Shown here in pieces: positions 32,774 through 44,530 of a stretch of DNA of 64,000 bases (the stretch's first letter is position 1; each line of letters begins with the position of its first letter). Position numbers and translations under genes: made by a program. The DNA is from Eleusine coracana subsp. coracana. Its lineage: Eukaryota; Streptophyta; Magnoliopsida; Poales; Poaceae. The notes beneath the pieces were generated by a model that was given only the letters and a program-made list of their open reading frames with translations, made no database searches and was not told the DNA's origin. The stretch is from NCBI GenBank assembly GCA_032690845.1, contig CM064425.1, positions 35,924,240-35,988,239 on the forward strand, given 5' to 3'.

Positions 32774-34116
32774 TGTAAGCTTCATGACCATTGATGATTG
32801 GATCCCCAACGTATGAATGTTTTGGTGATAAATGACAACTATGAAAATGAGGGCTAATATCTATACGAGTGTTGTCCATGCAGTTGTCATCTCAAAACTC
32901 TACTACAAATCATATAAATGATGTTTGCCTTCGCGATGGATGACAATGACCACAAGCATGGAGACTTGACGAGCTTGATGGAGTCCAAGGGTTGATGAAG
33001 ATGGATCAAGGCTAAGGACAAGCTATGGAGCAAGTGTTGGGAACACTTGCCTAGTTGTTAGGGCTTTGAGTCCATAGGAAAAACCGGACTCTCAAGGGGG
33101 TCTAGGTCATTTCTCTTAGGTCATGTCTAGTTAGTGATGTGCATGGATGCTCAGTGAAATCACAGGCACTAGGTGACACTGGAGAAGCCAAGGATCTGTT
33201 CGGAGAAGCCGGGAAACGAAGTCAAGCAAGGACGAGGAGTTTCAGCTTCTAGACATAGTGACCGGACAGAGGGGTCAGTGGATACCAGACTGTACGGTCA
33301 CTAGGAGACCAGAGAGAAGTCTGCGAAGAAGTCTATCAGCATGAAGACCTATAGAGAGCGGACAGTCCGGTCTTCCAGTCTGTACGAAGGTTGCTCAGGA
33401 TAGAGAAGTGCAGAAATTGATGCTCTCTAGAATGGAGAGAGATTGTGCAGACCGGACAGTCCGGTCAGTATAGGAGGTTGCAGGTATAGCAAAGCCAACG
33501 GCTCTGGGAGCCGTACCAGGAATGACTGGACGGTCCGGTTAGGCAGTGACCCGACGGTCCAGTCAGTGCGTCCATAAAGGCAATCTCGTGGAGCAATGGC
33601 CAGTTGGAGGTTGGAAGCCTATATAACTTCATTGCTGGGGTCTTGGAGACCTCTCTTGGCTAGTGGAATTGCTTGGAGCATTTGGTGAGAGCCAAGCGGA
33701 AAAGAGAGGAGCATTAGGAGGAGATATTGCATATCTTGAGAGTGCTAGTGAGAGTAACTCCACATTGGTGGCGGGAGGGACCGGCACTCCGGTGGGAGTG
33801 GTCCAACGATGATTAGGGGAAGGCGCCATCCTTCCGAGACCTCGGGAAAAAATCATGAGTATTCCTTGACCCTCTCTTTACTACTCCGCACTTGTGTACT
33901 CTATTGAGTAGGTTGATTTGTGGCTTTTATAGGCTAGTGTGTTTAGTTTCCGCATTCGCTCTCATCATGAACACAAGCATGTGTATGGTCTTGGCCTCCT
34001 AGAACGGTTAGGTTGCAATGATTGCTAGGTTCTAGTGGTGTGAATTGAAGTATTCTGATTCGTGGTCGGCTTACCGATTCACCCCCCCCCCCCCCCTCAC
34101 GCCTTCGGTCCTTTTA
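32774..34116 (+). mobile_element. 3' LTR of element D, 1,343 bp, internally deleted
   Basis: It begins TGTAAGC and ends CCTTTTA (the final C of the usual TTTCA end has changed). Relative to the 5' LTR about 320 bp are missing near 33757, between short GAGTAACT/GAGAACTCC-like repeats. A poly-C run is near 34082-34096. Confidence 0.87.
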
Positions 34117-34121
34117 ACTAC

Positions 34122-34584
34122 ATTACTAACATGCAATTATAATAACCACATACATGAATGGATCATATAATCAAACAAGAAACACATGACCCAAACATAA
34201 CTATATAGAAAGACTAAATATATTAAATAGAATAAAGGCTTACAAAAGGAGAAAGATATAAGAGCCATACCACAACTCCAAGGAAGACTTGGGAACTGAA
34301 GAAGACTCTACTCTAAGCTTAACTCCACTAAATCTAAAAGGAATCACAAAATGATAAAGAGAGTAATGCTTCTTGGTGTGTGTCCTGGAGTGAGGCCTGT
34401 CCCTTTTATTTATTGGACTCAAAGGCGGTTCCTAGAGTCGGTAACTTCTACCAAATGTGCACAACCATCATTGGGGAGCCACCAGGAGCCAGCACGTGGC
34501 AGCCATGCACCAGGGGCGTCACTCCCTGTTCGACCGAACAGGGGGGAGCCCCCTTGGGTGTTGCCGCCTCTAGTGGCCTGCTAG
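34122..34584 (-). mobile_element. LTR E, segment 2
   Basis: This continues LTR E after the D insertion. It contains the GTTCGACCGAAC palindrome (34529-34540) and a TATA-like AATAAATAAAAGGG on the minus strand near 34405. It ends at the GTGGG target site of F. Confidence 0.8.
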
Positions 34585-34589
34585 GTGGG

Positions 34590-35489
34590 TGATGAGGACA
34601 TCACCCTTATTGATACACCCAGCACTCCGCCAACCAAAATGCAAGTTCATGCGCGACAACTGGATTTACGGGTGAGCTTGTTCCTAATGATTCCTTTATG
34701 TGATTTTGAGAACATATGGCTATCTAATGAATTAATAATTGTTAGGAACCATGGAGATGATTATGAGATAGCTAGGGACGTGATTGGAGGCGCGATGGGC
34801 CAGCAAGGACATGCAAGCCATGGTGGAGGCCCAATCAAAACCGACTTCGAGTCTGTTACGGGGCCCAGGACCAGTCTGCACTAAAATGGACGTTCAGGAC
34901 GCATACGGACTCGGATTTGGACGTTCTATATATGCCTGGAAATATAACGAAAAGATCTTGCCAACCCGACCAGTCCCATGTCAAAATTCGTCCCGAGCCG
35001 TCGGCAATTGTCAAAACAAATCGACTTCCAGAATCTGTCCTGGTGCTGCGACACCGTAATCGGTCTTTGGGCCATGTATCGAGTTGAGCCCACTTAGGGC
35101 TGCGTCCAGGGGGTCTTGCACGACCCTAGGGTCCTCATATACAGCCGCCGCCTCTTCATTAGGGTTTGGGTTTTGCTTAGATTATTCTGTTGATAACAGT
35201 TTTGCCGTTTGATCGGTTTGTGAGACTTCAACTTGTGAGATTCATCGTATACTTGCAAATTTGGTTGCATTCTTCTTTGTTCTTGCTTGTGTTCTTGATT
35301 TGCAGGCAAGGATAATCCTTCTCGGTGAGGTCAATTGTTCTTGAACGGTTGGTAACCAGAGGAGACGTTGTGCTGCGATTGCGGGGTTCAGAACGTGTCG
35401 TTCGGAAGCTGGATCGATTTGTGTATCGCCTCCGCCTTAATCAAGATTATCAGAACCTATCGGAAGATAGGGAACCCTTGTCCATATCA
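34590..35489 (+). mobile_element. 5' LTR of element F, 900 bp
   Basis: The first 295 bp carry an open frame homologous to the C-terminal tail of CRM-type integrase (ARQLDLRVSLFL..., IVRNHGDD), as in the 3' LTR. The LTR is followed by TGGTAATCATAGCTTC, which is in PBS position but matches no tRNA that I can name. Confidence 0.88.
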
Positions 35490-36510
35490 AGTGGTAATCA
35501 TAGCTTCAGGTATACTGTTAGGTTCGCCTTTATCCTCGTTTATTTGTTCTATCCTATAGTCCAGAAAATTACCCCACAAAAATATCGGTTCGTCGTGTTT
35601 CCGCTGTCCTATACCCCATTGTGACTTGCAAATTTTTATTTCACATTGCTTCTCTGAATTTTCGTCCCTATAAAGTCATTGTGTTGCTGGTCTAGTGCTT
35701 GTTCTTTGGTCTTGTTTGAGTCGTGCATATCCTTGTCATAGACAAACAAGAGAAAAAATCAGTGTTGCACATGTTGAGATAATAGTATTGCTAGAATTGT
35801 GTGCACTAAATATTTCTATAACTTCTAGCCTTCTACTTTCATGTGCAAAAGAAAATTAGAGTGCTCTGCTGCTGTCTCATTGTGATCAGAAGGCAACCAA
35901 TTAGTGCTTGATCTTGTTATAGAAGTTTGTTTTAGTTGCTATTACAAGAATTCTTTTGCTGCACTTGTAGTAAGAAAAAAAAAACTATTCTGGGGTTCCA
36001 TTGGTTGTAAAACTTGTAATACCTTGCTGCAGTTCTGATTCTTAAGAAAAGAAAAGAAAAAGGCAAAAGTGCACAAGAGAAAAAGCCACACAAAAAAAAG
36101 GAAGTAGAAAAAAAAAGATACAAATTCGGAATTGCTTGCATCCTTTGTGTCCTTTGTTGAGTAATTTGCTTGCTTGCTTGAACTAGGTCCGAGACAAGTT
36201 TAGGCCGGTTACATAGACTAGCTTGGGACTATTATTCAGTTTTGCAACTTCTGAATTGAAATTTTGCTAATCCTTGCTACCTAATATTGCCTATCCAAGC
36301 TCCATATATTTCCTTCTGAACAGGCACAAATTTTTTTGACTCTCGTAATCATCAGCTCACACTCTCCACGGTATCCTTTGCTTGTTGTAATTAAGAACTT
36401 TGTAAGAGCTTGATAAGATGCTTCCCTTTGCTTGTTGAGAGTTTCCACTGTGATCACATAGTAGTGATAGGAAAATATACTTCCGTGTGTTTTCTTGTTT
36501 GCTACTAACA
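35490..36510 (+). other. Leader of element F
   Basis: AT-rich, with A- and GAAA-runs at 35975-36120 and no supported ORF. It lies between the LTR and the first ATG at 36511. Confidence 0.65.
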
Positions 36511-37116
36511 ATGACAGGTTACACCACTAATGGTGATGATTCAACGTCATCTAATGAGAACAATATGAGTGATATAGTACAATGAGTGCTCAGTCCTCAA
36601 ATGGAGAAGGTAGAGCAAAATCAATTGAACAATTTATTCCAGACTCACTTTGTTGTCAAGGATCGACGTTGTCATGTTATCATTGATGGAGAGAGTAGCC
36701 GCAACATCGCAAGTTTAGAATTAGTTGAGAAGCTTGGATTGACAACACAGCCACATCCATGTTCATACTACATCCAATGGGTAAATTCTTATGGTAAGAT
36801 AAAGGTAGATATAATTGCACACGTTGAATTTTTTATTGGTTCTTATAAGGATAGTGCAGAATTTGATATAGTACCTATGCAAGCATGTCATTTGTTATTG
36901 AGTAAACCTTGGATTATTACAAATAATGCTTCGCACAATACCATTATAAATAGCTACTCATTTAAATACAATGGTAGAAGAGTTACTCTTAAACCTATGA
37001 CCACTGCTGAAATTTTAGAAGAGGATCAACAAAGGCTTGAAAGGAGAAAGAATGAACCGTTTAGGAAGAATGGACCATTTCAAATGTTGCAACACTTATA
37101 TCAAAATCTGAATTAG
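36511..37116 (+). pseudogene. Protease remnant of element F
   Basis: The frame opens at ATG 36511, meets TGA at 36583-36585 and continues in frame to TAG 37114-37116. The retropepsin region shows IIDGESSRNIAS, where CRM proteases have D-G-G, and LLLSKPW instead of LLLGRPW. YYIQWVN and FDIVPMQACH identify the family. No gag capsid or zinc knuckle precedes it. Confidence 0.75.
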
Positions 37117-37234
37117 ATGATGAACATATTTCCTTGCCTCTTGTTGCAACTAATACATTCAGATTCTACACAAAGAAGAGGACAGTGAAAAAGATGAAGA
37201 ACATGTTGTTGCTTCAGGTAAGAGCTTTCTTGAT

Positions 37235-38299
37235 GTGATGAATTGTTCCAACAATCTTGCTGTATTGGAACCCTGTCTTGATTTGCCTTTGCCACAAGTT
37301 GATTTATCTACTGATCCTTGTGATAAAGATGAGTTGTGTGCCACTGCTTTACACATATCTTTGCCACAACAAAGGAATAAGCTTGATGTTTTTGTTTATG
37401 ATTCACCTACTAGTGCTGAAATGAGACATTTGATTTTAATTACATGTGAAAAGGATGAGCAGAAATTGTTGTCTTCTCTAAATATTTTGGGTTATATTGA
37501 ATTTGATGTTCTTTGTGATCAAAATACCGTGGAGAAGCAAATGTTTTCTCAAACTGAGTTGCCTTTATTGATAAGAAACATTTTTTATGCTATTGGCAAC
37601 TATGATCATAGAGGTGTATTTATGATACATAGAGTTTATGTTTGTTCAAATTTGAAACATCCTCTTGGTTTGCAACTAAATGACCAACTAGAAAACTTTA
37701 CTATCAACTACCATGTCATGTCATCTTTTTCTAGTATTTCTAAGATCACATATTGTCTACCTTGTGATAAGAGTGAGAATGATGCTCATATTGCTGACCA
37801 AGTTTTCAAAGAGATTATTAAGTTGCACGGAATGCCTTCTACTGTAGATTCTCATTGTGATGACAAATTTCATAATGCATATAAATATGAGTTGCATCCC
37901 AAGTTTAGGAATAGTTGCACAATTAATATTTCAGATTTGAGACCATACATGGGAGAAAGAGATGAGCTCGAGTCGAGAACGACTCTAATTCAAAAGGGAG
38001 AGAATGATGAGGACATCACCCTAATTGATACACCCAGCACTCCGCCAACCAAAATGCAAGTTCATGCGCGACAACTGAATTTACGGGTGAGCTTGTTCCT
38101 AATGATTCCTTTATGTGATTTTGAGAACATATGGCTATCTAATGAATTAATAATTGTTAGGAACCATGGCGATGATTATGAGATAGCTAGGGAGGTGATT
38201 GGAGGCGTGATGCGCCAGCAAGGACGTGCAAGACATGGTGGAGGCCCAATCAAAACCGACTTCGAGTCTGTTACGGGGCCCAGGACCAGTCTGCACTAA
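37235..38299 (+). CDS. Fused pol remnant of element F reaching into the 3' LTR, 354 aa
   Basis: The first 190 or so residues are not recognised. Then IADQVFKEIIKLHGMPS with a following D matches the integrase core (compare VAELFFREIVRLHGIP in J). Shortly after, NISDLRPYMGERDELESRTTL matches the integrase C-terminus. The core between is deleted and the frame is kept. The last 97 codons lie in the LTR and encode the CRM-type tail (MQVHARQLNLRVSLF). An integrase activity is not possible. Confidence 0.7.
   Translation: MMNCSNNLAVLEPCLDLPLPQVDLSTDPCDKDELCATALHISLPQQRNKLDVFVYDSPTSAEMRHLILITCEKDEQKLLSSLNILGYIEFDVLCDQNTVEKQMFSQTELPLLIRNIFYAIGNYDHRGVFMIHRVYVCSNLKHPLGLQLNDQLENFTINYHVMSSFSSISKITYCLPCDKSENDAHIADQVFKEIIKLHGMPSTVDSHCDDKFHNAYKYELHPKFRNSCTINISDLRPYMGERDELESRTTLIQKGENDEDITLIDTPSTPPTKMQVHARQLNLRVSLFLMIPLCDFENIWLSNELIIVRNHGDDYEIAREVIGGVMRQQGRARHGGGPIKTDFESVTGPRTSLH
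37970..38004 (+). promoter_or_regulatory. PPT of element F with adjacent hairpin
   Basis: A perfect 6-bp stem GAGTCG/CGACTC with loop AGAA (37970-37985) precedes the purine tract AAAAGGGAGAGAA that ends at 38004. The position equals the hairpin of element C. Two stem pairs differ from C by compensatory changes. Confidence 0.6.
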
Positions 38300-38904
38300 A
38301 ATAGACGCCCAGCACGCATACGGACTCGGATTTGGACGTTCTATATATGCCTGGAAAGATAACGAAAAGATCTTGCCAACCCAACCGGTCCCATGTCAAA
38401 ATTTGTCCCGAGCCGTCGGCAATCGTCAAAACAAATCGACTTCCAGAATCTGTCCTAGTGCTGCGACACCGTAATCGGTCTTTGGGCCATGTATCGAGTT
38501 GAGCCCACTTAGGGCTGCGTCCAAGGGGTCTTGCATGACCCTAGGGTCCTCATATACAGCCGCCGCCTCTTCATTAGGGTTTGGGTTTTGCTTAGATTAT
38601 TCTGTTGATAACAGTTTTGCCGTTTGATCGGTTTGTGAGACTTCAACTTGTGAGATTCATCGTATACTTGCAAATTTGGTTGCATTCTTCTTTGTTCTTG
38701 CTTGTGTTCTTGATTTGCAGGCAAGGATAAGCCTTCTCGGTGAGGTCAATTGTTCTTGAACGGTTGATATTCAGAGGAGACGTTGTGCTACGATTGCGGG
38801 GTTCAGAACGTGTCGTTCGGAAGCCGGATCGATTTGTGTATCGCCTCCGCCTTAATCAAGATTATCAGAACCTATCGGAAGATAGGGAACCCTTGTCCAT
38901 ATCA
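38005..38904 (+). mobile_element. 3' LTR of element F, 900 bp
   Basis: It begins TGATGAGGAC after the PPT and ends CATATCA before TSD GTGGG. Confidence 0.9.
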
Positions 38905-38909
38905 GTGGG

Positions 38910-39191
38910 TCCCATTGCCTAGTGACTCTGTAAGGTCGGTTGTTACATCGGTTTGCTTCTGTAGGTGGGCCAGTCAATCCGTGTACTTTGTTGTGATTGG
39001 CCGGAAGTTCATTTCCACGGATCATTAGGCATTTCTTAACTCCTTTTGTGCATTTTCCATGCATATTAGTGATTCTCCAAGAAATAGTGGATATTTATTA
39101 TTTCTAACTAATATGCACGGTGGGAATATACAATCCTTCTTTATTTTGAGTAATGCTGATGGCCAGAAATGGTATTTAGCGACCGTTAACA
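38910..39191 (-). mobile_element. LTR E, segment 3 (5' end of the LTR on the minus strand)
   Basis: It ends in CGTTAACA, so the minus strand starts TGTTAACGGTCGCTAAATACC. This resembles the LTR start of A (TGTTGACGGCTGTTAAGTACC). The adjoining interior to the right is of the same orientation, so E is read as the 3' LTR of P. A solo LTR is possible, since CGGAG (23282-23286) and CCGAG (39192-39196) differ at one base. Confidence 0.7.
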
Positions 39192-40483
39192 CCGAGCTAC
39201 ATTTGAGTCTCCCCTAATAGAGGCAACTAGCCACCGTGACCTATCGAATGGTCATGGCAACCAGTCGAGTCAAAAAAAGGGATTTATGAAGTCGACCACC
39301 AGCTTTTAGCTTCTCTTCATCTTGGGTGGTTGAAAGACAGAGCGGTCTTTTGTAGGACACCATTCTCTCATCCCTGTGTTCCACTTTTCATCCGGAGTTT
39401 TCCAAAAGACTTTAGCAAATAAAACTAAGTTCCTCCAATGATTCACTCGGTCGTTCAAAGTGTATAAATCCTTACTAAGGCATTGAAGTTGCCTCTTTTT
39501 GTTCCTACCTCTAAATAAGGCTTATGTGGAGCTCTGGGTAGGAATAACTGAGACGTACATGTAACACATATATTGCTAAACCGAAAGACTGAACCCACAG
39601 AGAAACAAGTCATACAATCTGAACCCACCGAAAGACTCTCTCTTTCTTTAATAAGCATTTGGGCATGGCTATTTCTTTTTCTTCTTCTTTTCTTTTTTTT
39701 CACCATGCTCAAAATTGGAGCAAGCATTTATTCTATTTTTGATAGCCGTGCCTTCCATGCAACAAATTGAGAGAGAATCATAACATGATAAACATGGAGT
39801 ATTTATTTTGCTAACTTCTGGAATAGAAGTTAAGCTTATGGTGGTGGATGGAATGGAATGAAATTGCTATCTCTTGGTATAGGAGCATTAGCAAATGATG
39901 GTGGATGTGTACGTGAATCTTGATCATAAAAGCATGAAATGAATCTCACAAAGGTTGCAAGCATTTTGATAAAGCTCAATGTGAAAACAGGCAGCATATG
40001 TGGAACGTTTTGCAATGAAGTATAACATATGGCCGTGGTAGGAATTTTCATCATTGAGGAACTTTTCAATTTTATCATTTTGAAAAACAAAATCTCCGGA
40101 TGTTAAGCTTTGCTTTGGGACAAAGATCATAGTAGCCTTATTCGAACCATATCATGTCTCACAACAACCTAGACTTAGATCATGCACTTCTGCAACCCAC
40201 AAGTATTCAAGTTCAAGGCAAGCATGTTTAGCCAACAGACTCAAAAATTGGGTGAGTACTAAGTTGTATATGAGGGAGTAAGAAAAGTTATAAAATAGAG
40301 CAACTATTCATCATCTCAACATGAAGGCATGAACATCCCTAACATGCATGACAACCTACTATTTTTGTTCTTTTTAGTTTTGCAAATTTTTATTTTGTTT
40401 TATGAGGGTAAGTCTGACAAAGAAAAAACAGAAAGAAAGGAAAGATACAAGTTACCTTGGCGGGGATGCTCTCCCCCAAGCTT
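39192..40483 (-). other. 3' untranslated interior of element P
   Basis: It is similar, on the minus strand, to the region after ORF2 in A and A0 (for example ATAAGGCTTATGTGGAGCTC near 39518). It holds a purine run AGGGGAGAC close to LTR E and the interior AAGCTTGGGGGAG tract at 40471-40483. Open frames here are not conserved. Confidence 0.65.
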
Positions 40484-41999
40484 GTTGTTGCTACGGCTGT
40501 TGGTTAGAATCAAATCCTCTCCAACGGTAGTATGTTGCTGTATAGTCGTGGTGTGCTCGAAGCTGCTCCTAGAGGTGATGAAATTGGTCATCACTATGCT
40601 ACTGCCACTCTCAAGTGGTCTGGGCGTGAGTGGCAAGGGTGTTTTGCATCTCTCCTGTTCTCACATCTAGGTCGTCCATCCTCCATGTAAGATCCCTTTT
40701 CCGGACCATAGTCGTGATAACTATAGCTAGAAAAGGAGTGGCATCCATCGTGGCGTGGAGGCGTCTCGATCGTCTTGGGGCTTCGTCCCCATTGTGCACT
40801 ACTAGCTTGCTGCCAAGACGAACCTCCCGTCTCATACTGCTGCGGCATGAACATCCAAGCGGGATCGCCGAAATGCTCTGAGCCTGCAGTGTAATCATGG
40901 ACTAGTGGTGTAGTCCATGTTGCGCTAGTGGTGGCACGCCTCGCACTTTTTCGTGTGCATCGATTGGCGGACCTGCTAGGCATTCCTTCTCTCTATAGCT
41001 GTATAGTTAGTTCCCAACAACTATACAAATCATATCTCGGGTTAGGAAGCAGGATTTCATTTGTATAGCCGGGGTAATAGAAGATAATAGAACCATCAGG
41101 ACCCTTCTTTAAAGTGTGACCCTGCTCAAGAAATTTATAGTCTATCATAGGACGGGGCTCAGAAAGATAATCAAATCTAGTGTTGGATAAAGCCTCGACC
41201 CCTGTAGCAATATGGGTCACTAAAGAAGTGGATTCAATGGGTCTCGATCCTTTAATATAATCTAACCATTGACTAATCATAGCTTCAACCGGAGCAATAC
41301 GAATTTTAGCAATTGCAGCAAACAAGACACGCAATTCATCATTACGGATAGGTTTAGTGTCTTCTAGGGAAACAAGTCATAGCAAGCCACCTATGCCATA
41401 GTTGTAGAATTGGGTTGTGAATATCACTCGCCCTAAGACGTTCACAAGAAAACTCCCCCGAAATCCTTTGCCAAAAAGAACTCTTTTCAAAACTCGTGGT
41501 TGCACCTTCTAAGTTAGTGTTGCAATAACTTTTAAACTTAAGAATGATGCTAAGTTTTTTCTAGGTGAGACGGTATTCCGTCCTGAACAAGTAGAAAAGT
41601 ACCCCATCATTATCTTTTAGCAAAGTGCACAAAAACTGGATAGTGAGGAGGCGTGAACCTGCCTCAGTGATCTATGCAAATTCGGTCCAATCTAATGCTC
41701 TCCAAATAGAAAGGAACTCAGAGTCCATACTATGGTGGAGAGCAGGTCATTGTCATACGCCCTGGTGTGGATGAAACTGCGACTGTGTAGGCGATGGTAG
41801 ACTCGCCTCTCCCGTTAATCCAACAACTCGAGATCGGTGTCAGTGAGAAGAATGTGAGGCTCATCCTCCTCCATGTCGTCCTCAATGGGTGTGTACCTCA
41901 TTGGTTCATCCTGGATGGAGAGGTTTGTGTTGAGCTACCGCGTGAACGACGTGAACTCGAACGTGTCACCCGCTACATCAATGCCTTAGCCTTCTTCAT
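40484..41999 (-). pseudogene. Athila-type ORF2 of element P
   Basis: The N-terminal region from ATG 41997-41999 (MKKAKALM, then stop) is broken. In one frame the middle reads FLSIWRALDWTEFA, GSRLLTIQFLCTLL and YRLTWKKLSIIL with stops, the pattern of the ATHILA ORF-1 family (PF03078-like). The intact piece at 40993-41334 has APVEAMISQWLDYIKG and IIFYYPGYTNEILLPNPRYDL. The C-terminal part at 40594-40983 is basic and Ser/Gln-rich. It is longer than ORF2 of A, K and L, which lack the central domain. Confidence 0.65.
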
Positions 42000-42713
42000 C
42001 TATACCACTTAAGCAAAAACACAAGAACAACTCGAACACGGGTTATGGGTTAGCAAATAAAATCTACCAGTCGTGTTGATTTTGCCAAGCTTTTAAAGGA
42101 TTTGAACCATCCAAAAACAAAGCAAACTAAAAAGAGAAATATTTTTGGTGGTTTTTGGAATGACAACATTGGAGAAGCAATGTGAGAGATCAAGAGGGAA
42201 TGACTGAAGGAGAGAGTGAAATGAGAAGTGAACTTGGAATGGCAAAACACTCTATCCCAAGCACTCAATTTATAGGAAAATTCCCAAACGGTCGAAAATG
42301 GCTAGTGGGGAGCCAAATCCAACCGTTGGCAAAAGGCCAAAATGGTGGGGCCCACACGGGTCCCCCACTTTGGCCCACCACTCCCCAACAACTATATTTT
42401 CTGAGGTGTGGGGGTTAGGTACAAAGTTTCAACAAAATTTTGCTCAGAAAAATATTTTTCTCAAAGTTGAAAACCGAAAACCAAATTTTGTATTTTTATC
42501 AAAGCAAAGAAAACGGTTGGAATAAATTCCAACATGCATGTGTGAAATCCAAATATGCAAATGCAGAGGCAAATTTGAAAGAATCCAAAAGTTTAGAAAA
42601 ATTCAAATGTGCAAAAATTAAATAAATGAAATATGAAAGAAATACCAATTTACCTTTGGCAATGGCTCACCAATATTTGAAGTCCGACGAGCGGGACTTT
42701 TCTCCATCACGGT
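42000..42713 (-). promoter_or_regulatory. Internal promoter-like region of element P
   Basis: On the minus strand a TATA box (CCTATAAATTGAG, near 42265-42277) precedes a leader that ends with GTGGTATAG just before the ORF2 ATG. The region is about 95 percent like 54517-55290 of M. The left part of P (gag-pro) is missing; the sequence joins G at 42713/42714. Confidence 0.5.
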
Positions 42714-43637
42714 ATACCTGAAGCTATGATTACCACTTGATATGGACAAGGGTTCCCTATCTTTCGATAGGTTCTGATAATCTTGATTAAGGCGGAGGCG
42801 ATACACAAATCGATCCGGCTTCCGAACGACACGTTCTGAACCCCGCAATCGCAGCACAACGTCTCCTCTGGTTATCAACCGTTCAAGAATGATTGACCTC
42901 GCCGAGAAGGCTTATCCTTGCCTGCAAATCAAGAACATAAGCAAGAATAAAGAAGAATGCAACCAAATTTGCAAGTATACGATGAATCTCACAAGTTGGA
43001 GTCTCACAAACCGATCAAACGGCGAAACTGTTATCAACAGAATAATCTAGGCAAAACCCAAACCCTAATGAAGAGGCGGCGGCTGTATATAAGGACCCTA
43101 GGGTCGTGCAAGACCCCCTGGACGCAGCCCTAAGTGGGCTCAACTCCATACATGGCCCAAAGACCGATTACGGTGTTGCAGCACCAGGACAGATTCTGGA
43201 AGTCAAATTGTTTCGGCGATTGCCGACGGCTGGGGACGAATTTTGACATGGGACCAGTTGGATTGGAAAGGGCTTTTCGTTATCTTTCCAGGCATATATA
43301 GAACGTCCAAATCCGAGTCCGTATGCGTCCTAAGCATCCGTTTTAGTGCAGACTGGTCCTGGGCTCCGAAACAGACTCGAAGTCGGTTTTGATTGGGCCT
43401 CCACCTTGGCTTGGACGTCCTTGCTGGCCCATCACGTCTCCAATCACCTCCCCAGCTATCTCATCATCATCTCCATGGTTTCTAACAACAATTAATTCAT
43501 TAGGTAGCAATCTATTCTTAAAATCACATAAAGGAATCATTAGAAACAAGCTGACCCGTAAATTCAATTGTCGCGCATGAACTTGTATTTTGGTTGGCGG
43601 AGTGCTGGGTGTATCCATAAGGGTGATGTCCTTATCA
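42714..43637 (-). mobile_element. Element G: F-family LTR with 24 bp of interior
   Basis: The 900-bp LTR 42738-43637 has the F-type ends (TGATATGG and CTTATCA on the plus strand). The 24 bases to its left equal the bases after the 5' LTR of F (35490 onward). The rest of the element is absent, and the join to P at 42713 is an abnormal breakpoint. To the right it cuts the K LTR. Confidence 0.8.
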
Positions 43638-44530
43638 AGCTACTCCTACAGTACTTTCATATATAATTGTATAGCCTAAGTTCTATACACATACACACTT
43701 ATACTCAGGTTCAACAGTTATTAACATAACACTTCAGGCACGAACCTACCCCTGCATCCACAGGCGACTTCCGCCAAGAGCCTACGCACTACCCTAGCGT
43801 GGAGGAGTTCAAAGGACGGACAGGGCTGTCACCACCTGCCACCTACCTCAGCTAACCAGTAGACTAACAAATAATTGATGCAAATCAACTATCCAAGTAC
43901 CATAAATGCATAATCAAAGAGCACTCTACTCCTCCATGGTTATATTAATGAAGCAGAGCTATCGTATAAATATGATCACCAAACCCATGTCATGTCATAA
44001 CAATGAATCCTAAGCATAAAGACTATGTCATATAAATTAGACTATAGTGACGGTATATAACAAGCATGACAATAGTAGTATAATAAATATAAACTACTAT
44101 CACATAAGTGGGCTATACTATCACATATATGGATCACAATATCAAACAAGAAACTCATGACCCAAACACAACTTTATGAATAGATGACATTTATTAAATA
44201 GAACAAAGTCTTACAAAAGGGAAATCATACAAGAGCCATACCAATTTCTCCAAGAGAAGACTTGAAGAACTAGAGAGCGCTAGACTCAGCCTAACTCCAC
44301 TAAGACTTGAGAACAACTAAGTAGCAAGAGAAGGAATTCTTCTTGTGGCGTGCGTGAGTGTAAAGCCACACCCTCCTATTTATAGCCTCTATAGGATGGC
44401 AAAGAGGAGTAACTGTCAAGAATATCCCTGCCCACCGCCTTTAGGGATCAACCAGGAGCCTCCACGTGCAAGCCCAGGAGGAAAAGCCACATAGTTGACG
44501 GATGAAAATGGTACTTAACAGTCGTCAACA
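43638..44530 (-). mobile_element. 3' LTR of element K, truncated
   Basis: On the minus strand it starts TGTTGACGACTG at 44530 and runs to the G border. The CATAGTTGAC join near 44491 marks the loss of about 330 bp of U3 that the L 5' LTR keeps. The same join is in the L 3' LTR. A TATA box is near 44380. Confidence 0.8.

Larger units (their letters stand above)
24078..34116 (+). mobile_element. Element D: copia-type (SIRE-like) LTR element without polymerase, 10.0 kb
   Basis: It is complete, with TSD ACTAC at 24073-24077 and 34117-34121. LTRs are 1,666 and 1,343 bp. The PBS is of tRNA-iMet type and the PPT (AAAAAGGTGGAGAT) resembles that of SIRE/Maximus elements. The interior encodes a degenerate UBN2-type gag and a large second ORF, and shows no protease, integrase or RT. 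In the first 200 bp the LTRs differ at about 20 positions, so the insertion is old. It lies inside LTR E. Confidence 0.88.
34590..38904 (+). mobile_element. Element F: short CRM-like deletion derivative, complete
   Basis: TSD GTGGG is at 34585-34589 and 38905-38909. Both LTRs are exactly 900 bp, with ends TGATGAGGAC and CATATCA. The 2.5-kb interior keeps a long leader, a degenerate protease and a fused fragment of integrase. Gag and RT are gone. The LTRs differ at eight positions in the first 245 bp, so F is younger than D and J. It lies inside LTR E. Confidence 0.92.

Noticed and set aside
23282..39196. LTR E as a solo LTR with TSD CGGAG/CCGAG
   Set aside because: The flanks differ at one base and the right flank is interior sequence of a same-strand Athila-type element, so a 3' LTR of P fits better; not fully excluded.
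41794..42012. 72-codon plus-strand frame, also at 54344-54529
   Set aside because: Antisense of the ORF2 start of the P and M copies; its conservation follows from the DNA being two copies of one family.
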